Part shown: positions 9,759-11,009 of the stretch, one piece after another
Position numbering within the stretch: the stretch's first letter is position 1
How the letters are laid out: every line of letters starts with the position of its first letter
Source of the DNA: Burkholderiales bacterium
GTDB lineage: Bacteria > Pseudomonadota > Gammaproteobacteria > Burkholderiales > Burkholderiaceae_C
Length of the DNA stretch: 11,009 nucleotides
NCBI GenBank assembly: GCA_016703325.1
Contig: JADJCH010000053.1
Span: 1-11,009, forward strand
Reading direction: 5' to 3'
Notes under the pieces: model-generated
The model's database searches: none
What the model saw: only the letters and a program-made list of their open reading frames with translations
What the model was told of the DNA's origin: nothing
Position numbers and translations under genes: made by a program

Positions 9759-11009
9759 CCAACCAACCACCGGAACCCCTCCCCTTGCGCTTCATCCACA
9801 CCGCCGACATCCACCTCGACAGCCCGCTGCGAGGGTTGAGCGCCTACCCGGACGCCCCCGCCGAGCAGTTGCGCGGCGCCACGCGCGAGGCCTTCCGGCA
9901 GCTGGTCACGCTGGCCATCGAGGAGCGGGTGGACTTCATCGTCATTGCCGGGGATCTGTACGACGGTGACTGGCCGGACTTCAACACCGGGCTGTTCTTC
10001 TGCGCCGAGATGGGGCGGCTGCAGCGCTCGGGCATTCCGGCCTTCGTGCTGTTCGGCAACCACGATGCAGAGAGCCACATGACCCGCGCGCTGCGGCTGC
10101 CGGACAACGTGCGGCGCTTCTCGGCCAACGGCTGCGAGGTGCACCGGCTGGAGCACCTCAAGGTGGCGCTGCACGGGCGCAGCTTCAAGAAACGCGACAC
10201 CCCCGAGAACCTGCTGACCAGCTATGGCGAGCCGCTGCGCGGGTACGTCAACATCGGCGTGCTGCACACCGCGCTGGAAGGCCATGCCGACCACGCCAGC
10301 TACGCCCCCTGCACGCTGGAGCAGCTGCACGCCAAGGGTTATGACTACTGGGCGCTGGGCCATGTGCATGAGCACCGGGTGTGGACCGGGCGCTCGACGA
10401 TCTGCTTTCCCGGCAACCTGCAGGGCCGCAGCATCCGCGAGACCGGGCGGCGCGGTGCGGTGCTGGTGACGATCGAGGACGACGCGCCACCTCAGCTGGA
10501 GCGCCTGTACCTGGACGTGCTGCGCTGGGAGCATGTGGTGGTGGACGTGTCGGCCTGCGACAGCCTGGACGCGCTGGGCCGCGCCACCGGCCGGGCGCTG
10601 GCCCGGCTGCTGGAAGAGGATGCGCAGGTGCCGCGGGCACTGCGCCTGACGCTGCAGGGCGAAACCGGCCTGCATGGCGAGCTGTTCCAGCGCGGTGGCG
10701 AGCTGCGCGCCCATGTGCTGGCGGAGATCGCGGCGCTGGGCCCGGACAGGTTCTGGCTGGAAAAGGTGCGGCTGGGCACCCGGCCCGCCGCGGTGATGGC
10801 CGACTCCCTACAGCCCGGCTCGATACAACCCGGCTCGATACAGCCCGGCGAGCAACCGCCTGGTGCAGTGCCGACCGGCAGCGACGCCCTGGCCGACCTG
10901 CAGGCCCTGCTGGCCGAGGCCCGTCACGATGCCGATCTGCTGCAGGAGCTGCGTGCCGACTTTGCGCAGATGCTGGGCAAGGCGCCGGAGCTGGCCACCG
11001 TGGCGGGCG
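9755..11009 (+). CDS. SbcD/Mre11-like DNA repair exonuclease, YhaO type (3' end outside window)
   Basis: This is a calcineurin-like metallophosphoesterase of the YhaO/SbcD branch, expected to process DNA ends together with an SMC-like ATPase. All metal-binding motifs are visible: D18 and H20 in HTADIHLDS, D67 in AGDLYDGD, N102-H103-D104 in FGNHDAES, H171 in GVLHTALEG and the GHVH at 202-205. FPGNLQGRSIRETG follows and is typical of YhaO. The start is GTG at 9755, inside the stop of the nuclease gene (GTGA), which implies translational coupling; no in-frame ATG precedes HTADIH. The frame is intact for 418 residues and runs off the right edge. A Gln-Pro-Gly-Ser repeat linker (residues 352-366) joins the catalytic part to a helical C-terminal segment. 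The probable next gene is a YhaN/SbcC-like ATPase. Confidence 0.92.
   Translation, partial: MTNQPPEPLPLRFIHTADIHLDSPLRGLSAYPDAPAEQLRGATREAFRQLVTLAIEERVDFIVIAGDLYDGDWPDFNTGLFFCAEMGRLQRSGIPAFVLFGNHDAESHMTRALRLPDNVRRFSANGCEVHRLEHLKVALHGRSFKKRDTPENLLTSYGEPLRGYVNIGVLHTALEGHADHASYAPCTLEQLHAKGYDYWALGHVHEHRVWTGRSTICFPGNLQGRSIRETGRRGAVLVTIEDDAPPQLERLYLDVLRWEHVVVDVSACDSLDALGRATGRALARLLEEDAQVPRALRLTLQGETGLHGELFQRGGELRAHVLAEIAALGPDRFWLEKVRLGTRPAAVMADSLQPGSIQPGSIQPGEQPPGAVPTGSDALADLQALLAEARHDADLLQELRADFAQMLGKAPELATVAG
10808..10852 (+). repeat. Three tandem 15-bp repeats inside the YhaO-like gene
   Basis: Three 15-base units (10808-10822, 10823-10837, 10838-10852) differ at only a few bases and encode LQPGS, IQPGS and IQPGE. 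The unit length is a multiple of three, so gain or loss of copies would keep the frame. The repeats sit after the catalytic domain in what looks like a flexible linker. Confidence 0.85.

Noticed and set aside
9503..10714. Minus-strand open frame of about 403 codons, antisense to the exonuclease
   Set aside because: The plus strand here has all metallophosphoesterase motifs; this frame is a Gln/Arg/Ala/Val-rich shadow.

Overview
The window is about 11 kb of very GC-rich DNA, roughly two-thirds G+C or more by eye. It is densely packed with bacterial genes, many of them starting with GTG. Codon use and protein types suggest a betaproteobacterium, most likely Burkholderiales (a Leptothrix/Sphaerotilus-like lineage is possible). 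That placement is an inference from style and cannot be proven here. No rRNA, tRNA, CRISPR array, insertion sequence or phage gene was seen.

The genes form two divergent blocks that meet at 8478-8665. The minus-strand block, read right to left, starts with one long membrane protein (8477-5903) that joins DUF2157-like, DUF4401-like and GDYXXLXD-like parts. It currently reads as three fragments because of two apparent one-base deletions. Next is a VapBC toxin-antitoxin pair (5850-5243). Twenty bases further on is a Wadjet anti-plasmid defence operon, jetA-jetB-jetC (5222 to the left edge). jetC has its own frameshift and runs off the window before its ABC signature and Walker B motifs. The nuclease gene jetD should lie just past the left edge.

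The plus-strand block has a DUF1016/YhcG-type PD-(D/E)XK nuclease (8666-9758), also frameshifted. It overlaps by GTGA with an SbcD/Mre11-like exonuclease of the YhaO type (9755 to the right edge). An SMC-like ATPase partner (YhaN/SbcC type) is the expected next gene.

Two themes stand out. First, DNA-targeting machinery lies on both sides of one membrane protein: Wadjet (SMC complex plus nuclease), a VapBC pair placed directly upstream as if sharing its transcript, and a coupled nuclease/exonuclease pair. This looks like a defence or DNA-quality-control island. Second, four separate genes or gene segments can be restored to family-like proteins by returning one or two G/C bases. Four such deletions in 11 kb point to indel errors in the assembly more than to four independent pseudogenes.
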